A program made the translations under genes and the position numbers. Below the pieces are notes generated by a model, which saw only the letters and a program-made list of their open reading frames with translations, did not search any database and was not told where the DNA came from. DNA of 37,580 nt from Chitinophaga pinensis (lineage in GTDB: Bacteria; Pseudomonadota; Gammaproteobacteria; Burkholderiales; Burkholderiaceae_C). Of this stretch, positions 25,322 through 34,938 are shown in pieces; the stretch's first letter is position 1; each line of letters begins with the position of its first letter. The DNA lies in NCBI GenBank assembly GCA_943326015.2, contig CALPRQ020000036.1, forward strand, positions 1 to 37,580. Reading direction: 5' to 3'.

Positions 25322-28300
25322 ATGAAAAAGTCACGACTGCAACTGACCTTGGCGGGCTTGCTGCTGTCGGGACCGGCTGGCAGCTTCGACATGTCGAACG
25401 TCCCGCTGTTCGTGACCAGCAACGTCGCCCCCAACCTGGTGCTGACGCTGGACGATTCCGGCAGCATGCGACGCGCCTTCGTCCCGGAACATTGCAACGA
25501 TGCCAGCGATTGCGAGGCGCTCGACAACCGCTGGAGCAAGGCGGCCAACGGCAACGCGCTCTACTACAACCCTGATGTCTACTACCCCCCACCGTTCAAT
25601 GCCGACCTGAGCCGGCGCACGACCAGCTTTGGCGCCGCCTGGCGCAACGGCTACTACCCCGAGGCAGGCTCGGTCAATTTGGGTACCGACTATCGCCCGA
25701 CGGCTGGCCTGCAGATGAACGGGAATTTCTCGTGCGCAGGCAACGGCGGCAGCAGCAGTGGCGACCTGTGGTTCGAGTGCCACATGGGGCATTACAGCGA
25801 CGATCTGGGGACACTGGGGGCTGCCAGTGTAAGCAGCCCTGCCAAGGCCCATTATTACAACTACAACACCGGATTGCCCAGCTGCAAGACCCTGCCCGTT
25901 GCCAGCCGCAAGAACGCGAACGAGTGCTATCAGCTGGTCATCGTGGGCGCCAGTTCGGGGCCGGGCCTGACCGACATCAACGGCGACAGCGTTGTCACGG
26001 CCCAGGACCGGGACGAACGGCAGAACTTCGCCAACTGGTACTCGTTCTACCGGACCCGCAATCTGGCCGTCATCTCGGCCGCCTCGCTGGCCTTTGCCAA
26101 CCTCAGCGCCACGTCGCGGCTGTCCTGGCAGGCGCTCAATACCTGCCGCGACTCGCCCAGCTCGCTCGTGACCCGCAACTGCAATGGCTGGAGCGGCAGC
26201 TTCGGCAGCAACGCGATCAACGTCTTCGGCAACGCCGCCCACAGGCAGAACTTCTACGGCTGGCTGTCCAGATTGCCCATGAGCGGTGACACGCCGCTGC
26301 GCGAGGCGCTGATCCGGGCCGGCGAATACTTCAAGACCACTGGCGAGAACAGCCCCTACGACAACGACCTCAGCGCGGGCAATTCGGATCAGTACAGCTG
26401 CCGGCGCAACTTCCACATCCTGATGACGGACGGCATTTGGAACGACAGCCTGAGCGACATCGGCGACATCGACGGTCAGTCCATCCCGGGCCTGCCTGAC
26501 GAGGCGCGCACGCCCTACGACGCGAAGAACAAGGCCTATGGCGACAGTACGCGCAACACGCTGTCGGACCTGGCGTTCAAGTACTGGGCAACCGACCTGG
26601 TGCCATCACTCCCGAACAAGCTGACCCCGCTCATCGAAGCGCAAGACGACTACGACGCTCTGGGACACTACGGAACCGGAAACGGTATCCAGGACACGAC
26701 GCAACAGATTTTCTGGAACGCCAGGAACAATCCGGCGACCTGGCAGCACATGGTCAACTTCACGATCGGCCTGGGCCTGACGGACTATCTGCAGAAAGCG
26801 GGGCTGAACTGGACCGGCGACATGTACGGCGGCAGCTATCTCGATCTGATGAACGGCAGCAAGAACTGGCCACCGGCGACCGAGAGCATGGGCCGGTGGG
26901 GTGACGAATACGGCAAGAGCGCACACGACCTCTGGCACGCGGCGATCAACAGCCGCGGCCGCTTCTTCAGCGTCGAGTCGCCGCAAGCCCTGCGCGATGC
27001 CTTCGAGAGGATCCTGTCCATGGTCGAGGCTGCGACACCGACTGCGGCAGCGCTGGCCAGCAACTCGACCAATACCAGCAGCAATGCAGGCCAGAAGACC
27101 CGGGTCTTCCAGGCCCGCTTCGACACCCGCTACTGGAACGGAAGCCTCTACGCACTCGAAGTCGAGGGCCAAACCGGAGCCATCAGCGGCCCGGTCTGGG
27201 ACGCTGGTGCCAAACTGAACCAGCTGGCGGCCAGCAATGGGCGCAAGATCTTCATGCGCGGCAAGGCTGGTGCAGCCAACCTGGGCTGGAGCAATCTGAC
27301 CCCAGCCCAGCAAACGGCCCTGAACCAGTCAGATGGCAACGGCAGCCTGCGACTGAACTGGCTGCGCGGTGACCACTCCAAGGAGCAGCGCTTCATCGGT
27401 GGCCTGTTCCGCAACCGCACGGCCTTCGAGCTCAACTACGACGGCACGATGCGGCAGACGGGCAGCGAATGGCTGCTGGGCGACATCGTGGCTTCCGACC
27501 CGCTTTACGTCGGCACTGGCAGCCAGCAGTACGACCTGCTGCCCGCCGGAGCTCCCGGCCGGGACAGCTACACCGCCTACGTCAGCGCCAAGGCGAGCAG
27601 AACGCCCATGATCTATGTCGGCGCCAACGACGGCATGCTGCACGCCTTCCGCGCGACCGACGGCGTCGAGCAGTTCGCCGTGATCCCCAACGCGGTCTTT
27701 CCCAACCTGCACCAGCTGACCAAGCCAAGCTATACCCACCGCCACTACGTGGACGGCTCGCCCAGCGGCGGTGATGCCTTCCTCGGCGGCGCCTGGAAGA
27801 CCGTGGTGGTGACCGGCTTGCGCGCGGGCGGCAAGTCGGTGTTTGCCGTCGATGCCACGCAAGCCGATAACCCGACGGCCAGCCAGTTCATGTGGGAGTT
27901 CAACGCCGACGGCAGCGACGACAACATGGGCTACAGCTACAGCCAGCCGCAGGTGGTTCGCCTCAACGACGGCAACTGGGCCGCCGTGTTCGGCAACGGC
28001 TACAACAGCAAGAATGGCGGCGTGTCGCTCTACATCGTCAACCTGGCAGACGGCAGCCTGATCAAGCGCATCGAGGCCGTCAAGAATGACGTCGACAACG
28101 GCCTGTCCACTCCCACCCTGGTCGATACCGACGGCGACCGCATCGTCGATACGGCATATGCCGGTGACCTGAAAGGCAAGGTCTGGAAGTTCGACCTGAA
28201 GTCCGGCTCGGCTTCGAACTGGAGCGGGTCCGGATTTTTCACGGCGCAGGACGGCAGTGGCAACCCGCAGCCGATCACGGTGCAGCCCAATGTGGTCAAG

Positions 28301-28963
28301 GGCGACCGCGGCTACTGGGTCTTCTTCGGCACGGGCCGCATGCTGTCGAGCACCGACATCGCGGCTGCGGCCATGTCGAAACGGCAGAGTTTCTACGGCC
28401 TGTGGGACAACAACACGGCGATCGCTGGCCGCAGCGCCTTGGTCGAACAGACCGTGACCGGCACCGCCAGCAAGAATGGCATGAACCTGCGGGTCACATC
28501 CAACAACGAGGTCAACCTGACTGTCAAGCGTGGCTGGTACATGGATCTGCCCAGCAGCGGCGAACGGGTGACCGCCGAAGCGGCGACCGTGATCGACAAC
28601 GTCAACCAGGACGACAACCGGATCGTTTTCACGACCGCCATCCCGTCCGCCGATCCGTGCAACGCACAAGGCACGAGCTGGCTGATGGAGCTGTCGTTCA
28701 AGGGCAGACGCCCCACGCAACCGGCATTCGACCTGAACAGCGATCTGAAGTTTGACTCGGGAGACACCGTGCTCGACGGCGTCATTCCCACCGGAATGCA
28801 ATCCACGGTCGGCATCATGGACTCGGTGACATGGCTGGACCGAGATGCCGATGTGGCCTTCAAGCTGGCGCCGGGCACCAAGGGCAAGGTCCAGACCATC
28901 GCCAACCGTGGGCGTGGGCTGGGAGGACGCAGCAGGCGGGTGAGCTGGCAGCAGCTGATGTAG
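25322..28963 (+). CDS. pilY1: Type IV pilus tip adhesin PilY1
   Basis: PilY1 is secreted, sits at the pilus tip, and controls adhesion, extension/retraction and surface sensing. The 1,213-residue precursor has a signal peptide (about 1-20), a divergent von Willebrand A-like N-terminal part with the MIDAS-type DDSGSM (44-49), and an EF-hand-like loop DINGDSVVTAQD (218-229) inside it. An RGD tripeptide (682-684, WLRGDHS) lies in a conserved family stretch. The C-terminal beta-propeller contains GDIVASDPLYVG, MIYVGANDGMLHAFRATDG (from about 763) and the calcium-loop-like DTDGDRIVD (935-943). The ATG at 25322 follows AAGGGGA. Upstream in-frame codons lie within pilX. Confidence 0.95.
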   Translation: MKKSRLQLTLAGLLLSGPAGSFDMSNVPLFVTSNVAPNLVLTLDDSGSMRRAFVPEHCNDASDCEALDNRWSKAANGNALYYNPDVYYPPPFNADLSRRTTSFGAAWRNGYYPEAGSVNLGTDYRPTAGLQMNGNFSCAGNGGSSSGDLWFECHMGHYSDDLGTLGAASVSSPAKAHYYNYNTGLPSCKTLPVASRKNANECYQLVIVGASSGPGLTDINGDSVVTAQDRDERQNFANWYSFYRTRNLAVISAASLAFANLSATSRLSWQALNTCRDSPSSLVTRNCNGWSGSFGSNAINVFGNAAHRQNFYGWLSRLPMSGDTPLREALIRAGEYFKTTGENSPYDNDLSAGNSDQYSCRRNFHILMTDGIWNDSLSDIGDIDGQSIPGLPDEARTPYDAKNKAYGDSTRNTLSDLAFKYWATDLVPSLPNKLTPLIEAQDDYDALGHYGTGNGIQDTTQQIFWNARNNPATWQHMVNFTIGLGLTDYLQKAGLNWTGDMYGGSYLDLMNGSKNWPPATESMGRWGDEYGKSAHDLWHAAINSRGRFFSVESPQALRDAFERILSMVEAATPTAAALASNSTNTSSNAGQKTRVFQARFDTRYWNGSLYALEVEGQTGAISGPVWDAGAKLNQLAASNGRKIFMRGKAGAANLGWSNLTPAQQTALNQSDGNGSLRLNWLRGDHSKEQRFIGGLFRNRTAFELNYDGTMRQTGSEWLLGDIVASDPLYVGTGSQQYDLLPAGAPGRDSYTAYVSAKASRTPMIYVGANDGMLHAFRATDGVEQFAVIPNAVFPNLHQLTKPSYTHRHYVDGSPSGGDAFLGGAWKTVVVTGLRAGGKSVFAVDATQADNPTASQFMWEFNADGSDDNMGYSYSQPQVVRLNDGNWAAVFGNGYNSKNGGVSLYIVNLADGSLIKRIEAVKNDVDNGLSTPTLVDTDGDRIVDTAYAGDLKGKVWKFDLKSGSASNWSGSGFFTAQDGSGNPQPITVQPNVVKGDRGYWVFFGTGRMLSSTDIAAAAMSKRQSFYGLWDNNTAIAGRSALVEQTVTGTASKNGMNLRVTSNNEVNLTVKRGWYMDLPSSGERVTAEAATVIDNVNQDDNRIVFTTAIPSADPCNAQGTSWLMELSFKGRRPTQPAFDLNSDLKFDSGDTVLDGVIPTGMQSTVGIMDSVTWLDRDADVAFKLAPGTKGKVQTIANRGRGLGGRSRRVSWQQLM

Positions 28964-28975
28964 CAAGGTGGACCG

Positions 28976-29422
28976 ATGAACCCGACATCCTCTTTCGACA
29001 GGCGACGGGTCACGGCGGGCTTCAGCCTGCTGGAGCTCGTGATCACGGTCGCGATCGTCGGCGTGCTGGCCTCCATCGCCATGCCGTCCTATGTCAGTCA
29101 TCTGGCGCGGGGCAAGCGGGCCGAGGTCAAGGGCGCGCTGCAGGAGAACGCACAATTCCTCGAGACCTACTACACGACCCGTGGCTTCTACTCGACGGCC
29201 AAGGGCAGCAACAAGGCAGCCACCCTGCCGGTCATCCAGGTGCCCAGTTCGGGGACAGCCAACTACACCATCACGGCGACGGTCACGAACACGAGCTATA
29301 CGCTGACGGCCAAGGCGGTGAACACGATGGCAAAGGATGACTGCGGCAACTTCACGCTGACGCACACCGGCACGCAGGGCGTCAGTGGCAAGCTGGGCGT
29401 AGCCGAATGCTGGAACCGCTAG
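28976..29422 (+). CDS. pilE: Type IV minor pilin PilE
   Basis: A 148-residue prepilin with a 15-residue leader ending at Gly15, then FSLLELVITVAIVGVLASIAMPSYV with Glu+5, and the RGKRAEVKGALQENAQFLETYY helix typical of the PilE/ComP group. The C-terminal DCGNFTLTHTG ... AECWNR supplies the disulphide-bounded D-region. It starts 12 bp after pilY1 with an AAGGTGGA ribosome binding site and closes the operon, as pilE does in Pseudomonas. It ends 21 bp from the convergent msrP with no evident terminator. Confidence 0.92.
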   Translation: MNPTSSFDRRRVTAGFSLLELVITVAIVGVLASIAMPSYVSHLARGKRAEVKGALQENAQFLETYYTTRGFYSTAKGSNKAATLPVIQVPSSGTANYTITATVTNTSYTLTAKAVNTMAKDDCGNFTLTHTGTQGVSGKLGVAECWNR

Positions 29423-29443
29423 CCACGCCCAGCGAGGGCCGCC

Positions 29444-30469
29444 TCAGTAGTGGCGCTGCAGGTCCATCCCGGCGTAAAGCTGCGCGACCTGGGCGGCGTA
29501 GCCATTGAACGGCAGGGTCGGACGACGCTTGGCAAACAGGCCGCCGGCCTCGCCGAGCCGGCGCTCGCTGGACTGGCTCCAGCGCGGATGCGGCACATCC
29601 GGGTTGACGTTGGAATAAAAGCCGTATTCGCGCGGAGCGGCCAGGTTCCAGGAGGTGCGGGGCATCTGCTCGACCAGGCGTATCCTGACAATGGACTTCG
29701 CGCTCTTGAAGCCATATTTCCAGGGCACGACCAGCCGCAGCGGCGCGCCGTTCTGGTTCGGCAACAGCTCGCCGTAGAGGCCGAAGGCCAGCAGCGTCAG
29801 CGGGTGCATGGCCTCGTCGAGCCGCAGGCCCTCGACATAGGGCCAGTCGAGCACGCCAGCGCTCAGGCCGGGCATGGTCGCCGGGTCGGACAGCGTGGTG
29901 AATTCGACGTATTTCGCGCTGCCCAGCGGCTCGACCTGCCTGAGCAGCCCGGCCAGCGAGTAGCCGACCCAGGGAATCACCATCGACCAGCCCTCGACGC
30001 AGCGCAGGCGATAGATGCGCTCCTCCATGGCACCGAGCTTGAGCAGATCCTCGATGCCGAAGCTGCGCGGCTTGCCGACCAGGCCTTCGACCCGCAGCGT
30101 CCAGGGCCGGGTCTTCATGCGGTGAGCGTGGCGGGCCGGATCGGACTTGTCGGTGCCGAACTCGTAGAAATTGTTGTAGCCGGTGACGTCGGCGTAGGGG
30201 GTAAGCGGCTCCGTCGTGAGGGCGCCCGGCACGCTGGAGCGCACTCCCGGCAGCGGCGCCAGTTTGCCGGGCCGCGTGACGAAGCCGGTCGGAGCCGTGC
30301 CGGAAGCGGTCTCAGCCGCCTGCACCAGCCCCTGATGCGGACCCAGCGCCATGACGCTGCCGGCTGCCACGAACTGGCGCAGCAGCGTCCGGCGCTGATG
30401 CCAGACCTCGGGCGGAGTGATTTCACTCGGCGGCGGAGCGCTTCGCGGGTCTGTGATTCGGATCAACAT
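29444..30469 (-). CDS. msrP: Protein-methionine-sulfoxide reductase catalytic subunit MsrP (YedY)
   Basis: MsrP is a periplasmic molybdopterin enzyme that reduces methionine sulfoxide in envelope proteins. The 341-residue precursor carries a Tat signal with the twin arginine at 26-27 ([13 protein letters not shown]). The Mo-coordinating Cys157 is in [16 protein letters not shown], and the conserved [18 protein letters not shown] and [18 protein letters not shown] follow. The usual haem-b membrane partner MsrQ is not adjacent: pilE is on the downstream side and ccsB on the upstream side. The ATG at 30469 has only a weak ribosome binding site. It lies 140 bp beyond ccsB, behind a terminator, so it probably has its own promoter. 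Confidence 0.96.
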   Translation of the reverse strand: MLIRITDPRSAPPPSEITPPEVWHQRRTLLRQFVAAGSVMALGPHQGLVQAAETASGTAPTGFVTRPGKLAPLPGVRSSVPGALTTEPLTPYADVTGYNNFYEFGTDKSDPARHAHRMKTRPWTLRVEGLVGKPRSFGIEDLLKLGAMEERIYRLRCVEGWSMVIPWVGYSLAGLLRQVEPLGSAKYVEFTTLSDPATMPGLSAGVLDWPYVEGLRLDEAMHPLTLLAFGLYGELLPNQNGAPLRLVVPWKYGFKSAKSIVRIRLVEQMPRTSWNLAAPREYGFYSNVNPDVPHPRWSQSSERRLGEAGGLFAKRRPTLPFNGYAAQVAQLYAGMDLQRHY

Positions 30470-30516
30470 GGCCGGTCTCGCTTTCTTGCGGCTTGGAACA
30501 GATGCGGCCAAGTTAG

Positions 30517-30563
30517 CAGAAAAACAAAGACCCGGATTGCCCATGGTCAGGCGCAATCCGGGT
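30517..30563 (-). terminator. Rho-independent terminator of the ccsB-side operon
   Basis: On the minus strand a perfect 11-bp stem ACCCGGATTGC / GCAATCCGGGT (plus-strand 30530-30540 and 30553-30563, 12-nt loop) is followed by a T-rich tract (CTTTGTTTTT). It lies 46 bp past the ccsB stop and separates it from msrP. Confidence 0.85.
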
Positions 30564-30609
30564 CCGGGTGCAAGCCAGCAGCAGCAAGCGCGGCGGCGAA
30601 TGGCTGCGA

Positions 30610-31947
30610 TCAGAGCTCGCCGTAGCTGTGCAGGCCGCTGAGGAACATGTTGACGCCGATGAAGGCGAAAGTGGTCACGACCAGGCCGGTCAGCGCCCAC
30701 CAGGCCGCCATCGTGCCGCGCAGGCCCTTCATGAGGCGCATGTGCAACCAGGCCGCGTAGTTGAGCCAGACGATCAGCGCCCAGGTTTCCTTGGGGTCCC
30801 AGCTCCAGTAGCCGCCCCAGGCCTCGGCCGCCCACAGCGCGCCCAGCACGGTCGCGATGGTGAAGAAGGCAAAGCCGACCGCGATCGACTTGTACATGAC
30901 GTCGTCGAGCACCTCGAGCGTGGGCAGGCGTTCGGCGATGCGGCCGCGCGCGGTCAGGATGCCACCGACGATCAGCGCCGAGATGCCGAAGTAGACGAAC
31001 CAGTAGCCACTGCCGGCTTCGCTCGCGCCACGGCGGAACACCAGCGGCTCGAAGCACAGCACGATGCCGAGCAGCCAGAGCGGCGCCAGCTTGAACCAGC
31101 GCGTCTCGCCCGCGCTGTGCTTGATCAGGTAGGCAAACGCCAGCATCGCCGACAGCGCGAAAGTGCCATAGCCGATGAAGTTGGCCGGCACATGCAGCTT
31201 CATCCACCAGCTCTGCAGCGCGGGAACCAGCGGCTGGATCTGATGGGCCTCGCGCACCACGGTGTACCAGAGCAGGAAGCCGACTGCCGCGCTGACCACC
31301 AGCATCACGAAGGCGCCCATGCGGCGGGTCTGGTACTGGTCCTCGTAGTAGAGGTAGTAGGACGCGGTCAGCCAGGAGAACAGCACGAAGACCTCGTAGA
31401 GGTTGCTGACCGGGATATGGCCGACATCGGCGCCGATCAGGTAGCTCTCGTACCAGCGCACCAGGGTGCCGACCAGCGCCAGCACGACCGCTGCCCAGGT
31501 CAGGCGCGAGCCCAGCTTCTCGAAGGCATCCCCTTCGCGGGCGAGCAGGCCGATCCAGTAGAAGGCGGTCGCGATGAAGAACAGCATGCACATCCAGAGG
31601 ATGGCCGACTGGCTCGACAGGAAGTACTTGAGCAGGAAGGCCTGCTCGGCACGCGCGAGGTCGGGTCCGGTGCCGGTCTGGTAGAGCCAGATCGCCAGCA
31701 GGGCCAGCGCGGCCACCGCCAGCGTGAGCTGGCGCACCGGACGCCAGAACCAGGCCAGCGCGACCAGCGAAGGCACCGCGCCGACCAGAATGGCCTGCTC
31801 GTAGCCGTTCATGTGGGCGCCGTAGAGCGAGAAGGCGAATCCGGCGCCCGCCGCGACGAGGACGGCGAACAGCCAGTCCCACAGGTTTCTGCGGGCGAGG
31901 TAGCCGGGTGGCAGTTGCAGGGCGACGGTCTGGGTGGCGGTGTTCAT
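30610..31947 (-). CDS. ccsB: Cytochrome c biogenesis protein CcsB (CcsA/ResC type)
   Basis: This is the haem-handling membrane half of the System II cytochrome c synthetase. It works with ResB to export haem and attach it to CXXCH motifs in the periplasm. The 445-residue multi-spanning protein holds the tryptophan-rich haem motif [18 protein letters not shown] and the conserved-histidine regions [12 protein letters not shown] and WLHMRLMKG. The N-terminal ~20 residues are cytoplasmic. The start overlaps the resB stop by ATGA (31944-31947), and upstream in-frame codons lie in resB. Naming varies between ccsA, ccsB and resC. Confidence 0.95.
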   Translation of the reverse strand: MNTATQTVALQLPPGYLARRNLWDWLFAVLVAAGAGFAFSLYGAHMNGYEQAILVGAVPSLVALAWFWRPVRQLTLAVAALALLAIWLYQTGTGPDLARAEQAFLLKYFLSSQSAILWMCMLFFIATAFYWIGLLAREGDAFEKLGSRLTWAAVVLALVGTLVRWYESYLIGADVGHIPVSNLYEVFVLFSWLTASYYLYYEDQYQTRRMGAFVMLVVSAAVGFLLWYTVVREAHQIQPLVPALQSWWMKLHVPANFIGYGTFALSAMLAFAYLIKHSAGETRWFKLAPLWLLGIVLCFEPLVFRRGASEAGSGYWFVYFGISALIVGGILTARGRIAERLPTLEVLDDVMYKSIAVGFAFFTIATVLGALWAAEAWGGYWSWDPKETWALIVWLNYAAWLHMRLMKGLRGTMAAWWALTGLVVTTFAFIGVNMFLSGLHSYGEL

Positions 31948-34079
31948 GCTTTCACCTCGGTGGGGTTCTGCAGCAGCAGGGTCTTGAGGGTCTCGAATTC
32001 GCGGTCGGCGTCCATGGTCTTTCGATTGCTGGAAAGCGCCAGCGTGGCGTGCAGGCCGCCGTCGGCGCGCGGCGCCAGCCAGACCCAGAGCCGGCGCTCG
32101 CGCACGTAGAGCATCGCGAACACGCCCAGGATCAGGAACAGGCAACCGAGGTAGACCACGGTCTTGCCCGGCGCGCGCGCGACCTGGAACACGCTGGCCT
32201 GGACCTGCTCGAAGCTCTCAAGGCGCAGCGCCATCGGCACCGGGTAGTAGAAGGCGTCACTCAGCGCCATCAGCGCCAGCGTCATGAAGGACACGCCGCG
32301 TTCATCGCGCTGCAGCGCCGGCAGGCCGGCACGCTCTCGCCCAATCTGCGCCAGCTCGAACAGGGTGCCGTTGAGGATGCGCAGCAGCATCTCGCTGGCG
32401 CGCTCGCGCTCGGCTTCGGGCACGTTGGACTCGATGAACTGGGACAGCGCGGGCAGGCCGCCCGGCAGGGGTTCGGTGCCGGCAGGTGCGGCCTGCTGCA
32501 CGCCAGCGAACAGGTCGAGCGCGCGGCCCGCCGAGGCCTCGAGCGCCTGGGTCAGGTCGCGGCGCTGGCCCTCGGTGGCGCCAGCGGCGTAGCGGCGCAC
32601 GGCTTCGCGCCGCTGGGCAGGATCGGCCAGCGCGGCGCGCAGGCTCAGGAAACCGTCCATGCCGTCCTTCTCGTCGGCCGGCAGGCGCAGGTAACGGAAG
32701 GGCTCGGCCGGCGTATCGCGCACGCCGAGCAGGAAGACGCGGCGGCCGTCGATGTCGAACGGCAGCATGTAGTTGTTGAACTCGCGCGCCTGACCGGAGG
32801 CATCGCGCAGCTTGTAGTTGACGCTCGGGCCGACGTTGCGCCGCACCTGCTGGTTCATGGTCTTGTGGCCGGCGCCCAGGCGGCCCTCGATGGCCTGACG
32901 CAGGTCGACCTTGCGCACATCGGCACCACTGGCGGCCTTGCCGCCAAGGTTCTCGACGTTGATCACGCGCAGGCCGGTGAACTCGACCGTCATGGGCTGG
33001 CCGCCGAAGTTCAGCCGCGCCGAATCGCCGACCCGGCCGTCGAGTTCGAGCGAGCGCGGCACACCGTCGATCGCGATGCCCTTGAGCTTGAGCCGGGAAC
33101 CGCCGTCGTCGAAGCTGGACTGGTAGATCTCGACACCCCGGTAATTGACCGGATGGTTGACCTCGACCCGCGCCTCTTTCGTCTCGCCGGTGTAGCGGTC
33201 GTGGATCACGATGTCGCTGGCGAACAGCTTGGGCATGCCGGTCGAGTAGTAATCGACGCTGAACTTCTTGAGCTCGATCTCGAACGGCAGGTCCTGCAGC
33301 AGCACGCCGTCGGGCTGGGTCAGGATCGCGACACCGGCGCGCTGCCCCTCGCCCACCAGCAGGCTGCCACGGAAGGTCGGATTGCGGTCGGACAGGCGGT
33401 GCTGTTCGGCCACATCGGCGATCATGCCGCCGCCAGCAAAGGGGGTCTTGCCCTGGAACCAGGTCTGGGCCTTGACGACCAGATCGCCGTCGAACAGGCC
33501 ACCCAGGCAGATCAGCACGATCGCGCTGTGCGCGGCCAGGTAGCCCAGCTTGTTGGCCGCACCCGTCTTGGCCGCCACCATGAAGCCGGGACCGGCTTCG
33601 GTTTCACGGCGCTGCAGCCTGACCTTCCAGCCAGCGCCAGCCAGGGCCTGGCCCATGGCTTGCGCCGCAGCCTCCGGGGTCTGTGCAAGCTCGGCCTCGG
33701 CGCGATGGCCGAAGGCTTTCAGGCTCTGCTCGCGAATGCCTTCCTTGTAGGACTTGAGGTCCTTGAAGATCTTGGGCGTGTTGCGCGCAATGCACAGGCT
33801 GGTGCTGGTGACCAGGAAGGCCAGGATCAGCATGAACCACCAGGCACTGTAGACCGAATAGAGCTGGAAGGCGCCGAACAGCTCGGACCAGAAGGGGCCG
33901 AACTGGTTGATGTAGTTGTTGATGGGCTCGTGCTGCTTGAGCACGGTGCCGATGACCGAGGCGATGCAGATGACGGTCAGCAGCGCGATCGCGAAACGCA
34001 TCGACGAGAGCAGTTCCACCGCAGCGCGCAGGCGGCGCGAGCCGCGTTCGAGTTCAAGACCGGTGGTGGAAGCGCTCAT
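31944..34079 (-). CDS. resB: Cytochrome c biogenesis protein ResB (Ccs1)
   Basis: ResB is the large partner of CcsB in System II, with a big periplasmic domain that presents apocytochrome. The 711-residue protein has N-terminal membrane helices (including [21 protein letters not shown] and the later [15 protein letters not shown]), a third helix near [19 protein letters not shown], a long periplasmic region with [21 protein letters not shown], and a final helix near [18 protein letters not shown]. The start codon is only 11 nt beyond the T-run of a terminator-like hairpin, and no Shine-Dalgarno is obvious. Translationally coupled to ccsB. Confidence 0.95.
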   Translation of the reverse strand: MSASTTGLELERGSRRLRAAVELLSSMRFAIALLTVICIASVIGTVLKQHEPINNYINQFGPFWSELFGAFQLYSVYSAWWFMLILAFLVTSTSLCIARNTPKIFKDLKSYKEGIREQSLKAFGHRAEAELAQTPEAAAQAMGQALAGAGWKVRLQRRETEAGPGFMVAAKTGAANKLGYLAAHSAIVLICLGGLFDGDLVVKAQTWFQGKTPFAGGGMIADVAEQHRLSDRNPTFRGSLLVGEGQRAGVAILTQPDGVLLQDLPFEIELKKFSVDYYSTGMPKLFASDIVIHDRYTGETKEARVEVNHPVNYRGVEIYQSSFDDGGSRLKLKGIAIDGVPRSLELDGRVGDSARLNFGGQPMTVEFTGLRVINVENLGGKAASGADVRKVDLRQAIEGRLGAGHKTMNQQVRRNVGPSVNYKLRDASGQAREFNNYMLPFDIDGRRVFLLGVRDTPAEPFRYLRLPADEKDGMDGFLSLRAALADPAQRREAVRRYAAGATEGQRRDLTQALEASAGRALDLFAGVQQAAPAGTEPLPGGLPALSQFIESNVPEAERERASEMLLRILNGTLFELAQIGRERAGLPALQRDERGVSFMTLALMALSDAFYYPVPMALRLESFEQVQASVFQVARAPGKTVVYLGCLFLILGVFAMLYVRERRLWVWLAPRADGGLHATLALSSNRKTMDADREFETLKTLLLQNPTEVKA

Positions 34080-34090
34080 GGTTCAGGAAT

Positions 34091-34119
34091 AAAAAAGCAG
34101 GCCGGGTGTCCGGGCCTGC
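34091..34119 (-). terminator. Terminator/attenuator hairpin between cytochrome c4 and resB
   Basis: On the minus strand GCAGGCC ... GGCCTGC (plus-strand 34113-34119 and 34097-34103) forms a stem with a short GC-rich interior, followed by six T (34091-34096). It would end the cytochrome c4 transcript, yet it lies entirely within the 154-bp gap and finishes only 12 nt before the resB ATG, so partial read-through or attenuation is likely for resB-ccsB. Confidence 0.75.
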
Positions 34120-34233
34120 CTGGGTTGGGGCGAATGGGAGACCTGGACTACCAGCGCCCGGATTATCCTGCCGAAGATTAAGGCCAGCTTATTGCCCCCG
34201 GGTGACGAGGGGTATTGCCGCGCCCGGAACCGC

Positions 34234-34848
34234 TCAGCGCAGGCCGGCGATGTAGTCGGAAACCGCCGTGATTTCCTTGTCGGTCAGGTAGGCGGCGACG
34301 CCGGTCATCTGCGCGCTGTTCTTGCGCTCGCCGCTGCGGAAGGACTTGAGCTGGGTGGCGGTGTATTCGGCATGCTGACCCGACAGGCGCGGGTACTGGG
34401 CCGGAATGCCAGCGCCGTTGGGCGAATGGCAGCCCGCGCAGGCGGCGATCTGACGGTCGGCGATACCGCCGCGGTAGATGCGCTCGCCCAGGGCCACCAA
34501 GGCCTTGTCCTGGGCGGCGCCGTTGACGGGCTTCTGGGATGCGAGCCAGAAGCTCACATTGCGCATGTCGTCGTCGGACAGCGCGGCGGCCATGCCGGAC
34601 ATCACGGCGTTGGCGCGCTTGCCAGCCTTGAATTCAGTCAGCTGCTTGACCAGGTACTCGGGGTGCTGGCCGGCCAGTTTGGGGTTGGTGCCAATGACGG
34701 AGTTGCCATCGGCGGCGTGACAAGCCGCGCACACCTGGCCAAAGGATGCAGCGCCCTTACCCAGATCGGGCTTGGCGGCCTGCGCATGGGCGGACAACGA
34801 CAGGGCTGCGAGCGCAGCAGCGCCGATGAGGGATGCGATCAGTTTCAT
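34234..34848 (-). CDS. Dihaem cytochrome c4
   Basis: A 204-residue periplasmic dihaem cytochrome of the c4 family, an electron carrier usually serving terminal oxidases. The signal peptide ends near AHAQA (about residue 24). Two haem sites are present: CAACH (40-44) and CAGCH (137-141). Each half-domain has the expected downstream Met ligand region (AVMSGMAAALSD and AQMTGVAAYLTD) and the repeated PKLAGQHPEYLVKQL / PRLSGQHAEYTATQL pattern, which shows the internal duplication. The ATG at 34848 gives a clean signal peptide; 34893 is an alternative in-frame start. Its position directly upstream of resB-ccsB fits a client-plus-maturation unit. Confidence 0.94.
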   Translation of the reverse strand: MKLIASLIGAAALAALSLSAHAQAAKPDLGKGAASFGQVCAACHAADGNSVIGTNPKLAGQHPEYLVKQLTEFKAGKRANAVMSGMAAALSDDDMRNVSFWLASQKPVNGAAQDKALVALGERIYRGGIADRQIAACAGCHSPNGAGIPAQYPRLSGQHAEYTATQLKSFRSGERKNSAQMTGVAAYLTDKEITAVSDYIAGLR

Positions 34849-34938
34849 TTCGAGGGCAGATGGCGTCAGGTTGCGAGGAAGCGACCTGCACAACGATTGT
34901 CACGCAAGACGCAAAACGGGATGATTTTACAATGGACG

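Noticed and set aside
27329-29365. A 678-codon minus-strand frame opposite pilY1 and pilE
   Set aside because: It is antisense to two well-supported genes with conserved motifs and shows no domain of its own.
31908-34181. A 757-codon open frame on the plus strand opposite resB
   Set aside because: It mirrors resB, has no recognisable domain and no plausible ribosome binding site.
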